Assembly (NCBI RefSeq): GCF_005160265.1
Contig: NZ_CP039865.1
Coordinates: 2,194,828-2,258,827 of the forward strand
Direction: 5' to 3'
Length of the DNA stretch: 64,000 bases
From: Phreatobacter aquaticus
GTDB taxonomy: Bacteria > Pseudomonadota > Alphaproteobacteria > Rhizobiales > Phreatobacteraceae
In this document: one piece after another, positions 62,266-64,000 of the stretch
Layout: every line of letters starts with the position of its first letter
Numbering within the stretch: the first letter of the stretch is position 1
Notes under the pieces: model-generated
Told to the model about the DNA's origin: nothing
Database searches by the model: none
What the model saw: the letters and a program-made list of their open reading frames with translations, nothing else
Position numbers and translations under genes: made by a program

Positions 62266-64000
62266 GTGAAGCCGACGGATATCGCCGATCCGGACTATTT
62301 CCATAAGGTAGTCGACTGCCAGTGGGCTTGCCCCGCGCACACGCCGGTCCCGGAATATATCCGGCGCATCTCGGCAGGCGACTATACCGGAGCTTACCTG
62401 ATCAACTGGAAGTCCAATGTCTTCCCGGGGATTCTCGGGCGGACCTGCGATCGCCCGTGCGAACCGGCCTGCCGGCGCGGGCGCGTCGAAGAGGAGCCGG
62501 TTGCCATCTGCCGCCTGAAGCGCGTCGCGGCTGACAACAAGAGCGACATTGCGGCCTTCATACCCAAGCCGGAGACACGCAACGGCAAGCGCATCGCCTG
62601 CATCGGCGCCGGTCCCGCCTCCTTGACGGTTGCGCGCGATCTCAGCCCCCTCGGCTACGAGGTCGTGGTGTTCGATGGAGACGCCAAGGCCGGTGGCTTC
62701 ATGCGCTCGCAGATCCCGAAATTCCGCCTGCCGGATAGCGTGATCGACGAGGAGGTCGGCTATGTCATGGCCACCGGCGTCGAGTTCCGCGCCGGCCAGC
62801 GCATCGACAGCATGAAGACGATGCTGGCCGACGGCTTCGACGCCATTTTCGTCGGCACGGGGGCACCGCGCGGCCGCGACCTCGACCTGCCGGGTCGCCA
62901 GGAGGCTGCGGCCAACATCCATGTCGGCATCGACTGGCTGTCCTCCGTGTCGTTCGGCCACATCACCGAGATCGGCAAACGCGTCATCGTGCTTGGCGGC
63001 GGCAACACCGCCATGGATTGCTGCCGGTCGTCGCGCCGCCTTGGCGGCACCGACGTCAAGGTCGTGGTCCGATCCGGCTTCGACGAGATGAAGGCCTCGC
63101 CCTGGGAGAAGGAGGATGCCATCCACGAGGGCATCCCGATCCTCAATTTCATGGTGCCGAAGAGCTTCACCCACGACGGTGGCCGCCTCACCGGCATGAT
63201 GTTCGAGAAAGTCGTGGCCGAGTTCGATGCCAAGGGCCGGCGCAATCTGGTGCCGACCGGCGAGCCGGAAGTCCACATTCCTTGCGACGACGTGCTGATC
63301 GCCGTCGGCCAGGAGAATGCTTTCCCCTGGATCGAGGCTGATGCCGGCATCGCCTTCGACCGCTGGAACATGCCGGTCGTCGATCCCAAGACCTTCCAGT
63401 CGAGCCTGCCGAAGGTCTTCTTCGGCGGCGATGCCGCCTTCGGTCCGAAGAACATCATCACGGCCGTCGCCCATGGCCATGATGCGGCAATCTCCATCGA
63501 CGCCTTCTGCCGCGGCGCCGATGTCGCTGACCGGCCACCGCCGATGGTGACGCTGATCAGCCAGAAGATGGGCATCCACGAATGGTCTTACGACAACGAT
63601 GTGGCGCTTGATCCGCGCTATCGGGTGCCGACGCTCGACAACGCCGTCGCGCTGACCTCCATCCGCACGGAGGTGGAGCTTGGCTTTGATCCCAAGCTCG
63701 GCTTTGCCGAGGCGCAGCGCTGCCTGAACTGTGATGTGCAGACAGTGTTCGAGCCGAAGCTCTGCATCGAGTGCGATGCCTGCGTCGATATCTGCCCGAT
63801 GGACTGCATCACCTTCACCGCCGACGGCGAGGAAGAGGATCTGCGCGGCCGCCTCAATGCGCCCGCGCCCCATCCGGATCAGGCGATCTACATTGCTGAT
63901 GGGCTCAAGACCGGGCGCATCATGGCCAAGGACGAGGATGTCTGCCTGCATTGCGGCCTGTGTGCCGAACGGTGCCCCACGGGTGCCTGGGACATGCAGA
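62266..64000 (+). CDS. GltD-like NAD(P)/FAD oxidoreductase with 4Fe-4S clusters (3' end outside window)
   Basis: The frame from GTG 62266 (ribosome binding site gggagg) stays open to the right edge, at least 578 codons. The N-terminus has the GltD Fe-S pattern (CQWACPAHTP, CDRPCEPACRRG), then FAD-binding GAGPASLTVARDLS, NAD(P) motif VIVLGGGNTAMDCC, and VFFGGDAAFGPKNIITAVAHG. The C-terminus has a two-cluster ferredoxin domain (CIECDACVDICPMDC and CLHCGLCAERCPTGA). Such proteins often donate or accept electrons for 2-oxoacid:ferredoxin oxidoreductases encoded next door; that lies beyond the window, so it is inference. Confidence 0.88.
   Translation, partial: MKPTDIADPDYFHKVVDCQWACPAHTPVPEYIRRISAGDYTGAYLINWKSNVFPGILGRTCDRPCEPACRRGRVEEEPVAICRLKRVAADNKSDIAAFIPKPETRNGKRIACIGAGPASLTVARDLSPLGYEVVVFDGDAKAGGFMRSQIPKFRLPDSVIDEEVGYVMATGVEFRAGQRIDSMKTMLADGFDAIFVGTGAPRGRDLDLPGRQEAAANIHVGIDWLSSVSFGHITEIGKRVIVLGGGNTAMDCCRSSRRLGGTDVKVVVRSGFDEMKASPWEKEDAIHEGIPILNFMVPKSFTHDGGRLTGMMFEKVVAEFDAKGRRNLVPTGEPEVHIPCDDVLIAVGQENAFPWIEADAGIAFDRWNMPVVDPKTFQSSLPKVFFGGDAAFGPKNIITAVAHGHDAAISIDAFCRGADVADRPPPMVTLISQKMGIHEWSYDNDVALDPRYRVPTLDNAVALTSIRTEVELGFDPKLGFAEAQRCLNCDVQTVFEPKLCIECDACVDICPMDCITFTADGEEEDLRGRLNAPAPHPDQAIYIADGLKTGRIMAKDEDVCLHCGLCAERCPTGAWDMQ

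Noticed and set aside
62074-63951. A 625-codon minus-strand frame at the right edge
   Set aside because: The plus strand encodes an unbroken GltD-like protein with all Fe-S, FAD and NAD motifs, so the minus frame is not coding.
1-64000. CRISPR arrays, insertion sequences, phage or plasmid origins
   Set aside because: No short regularly spaced repeats, transposase, integrase or replication gene was seen; the only sizeable tandem repeat is the paralog array at 9.4-10.5 kb.

Overview
The window is about 64 kb of GC-rich DNA (by eye around 65% GC) from a free-living alphaproteobacterium, most likely Hyphomicrobiales (rhizobial-type). Reasons: an RpoE/ChrR-type ECF sigma pair with its lipid-oxidation neighbours, a HisKA_2 kinase, a DUF3369 hybrid kinase, an Omp25/Omp31-type beta-barrel protein, several tripartite tricarboxylate (TTT) receptors and a PHA depolymerase. 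Genus cannot be fixed from the sequence alone. The genes are ordinary chromosomal ones; no transposase, phage gene, integrase or CRISPR array was found.

Layout. 1-5 kb: three-gene phosphorelay (kinase fragment, DUF3369 hybrid kinase, OmpR-type regulator), a DUF1697 protein, a small secreted protein, an L,D-transpeptidase with terminator, then tRNA-Phe. 5.4-11.7 kb: HisKA_2 kinase, PRC-barrel protein, beta-barrel outer-membrane protein, and a striking tandem array of four paralogous ~100-residue secreted proteins. 11.7-20.3 kb: atypical CoA-transferase-like pair, NTF2-fused flavin monooxygenase, a molybdenum hydroxylase (FAD subunit plus fused 2Fe-2S/Moco subunit) and guanine deaminase. 20.3-24.3 kb: ABC exporter pair and gamma-glutamyltransferase.

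24.4-31.3 kb: a catabolic island of divergent IclR regulator, DapA-like aldolase, TctCBA transporter, PfkB sugar kinase and LacD-type aldolase. The kinase resembles sulfofructose kinase YihV, so a sulfosugar or related ketose route is possible. 31.3-36 kb: pstSCAB-phoU behind a Pho box. 36-39.8 kb: M20 amidohydrolase, enoyl-CoA hydratase, LacI regulator and a secreted protein.

40-44.9 kb: photo-oxidative stress locus: SDR, DUF1365 protein, FAD amine-oxidase-like protein, ECF sigma, ChrR-type anti-sigma and DUF2177 membrane protein. The anti-sigma lacks the two zinc-binding cysteines known from Rhodobacter ChrR. 44.9-51.1 kb: PHA depolymerase, GST, YaiI protein, DEAD-box helicase and a second FAD oxidoreductase. 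51.2-57.2 kb: orphan TTT receptor, EnvZ/OmpR-like two-component system, a Ser/Pro/Gly-rich protein, MsrQ, MsrB and a membrane protein. 57.2-64 kb: complete CUT1 sugar ABC transporter, and at the right edge an incomplete GltD-like NAD(P)/FAD and 4Fe-4S oxidoreductase.

Most calls rest on motif recognition and synteny from memory; no database search was possible.
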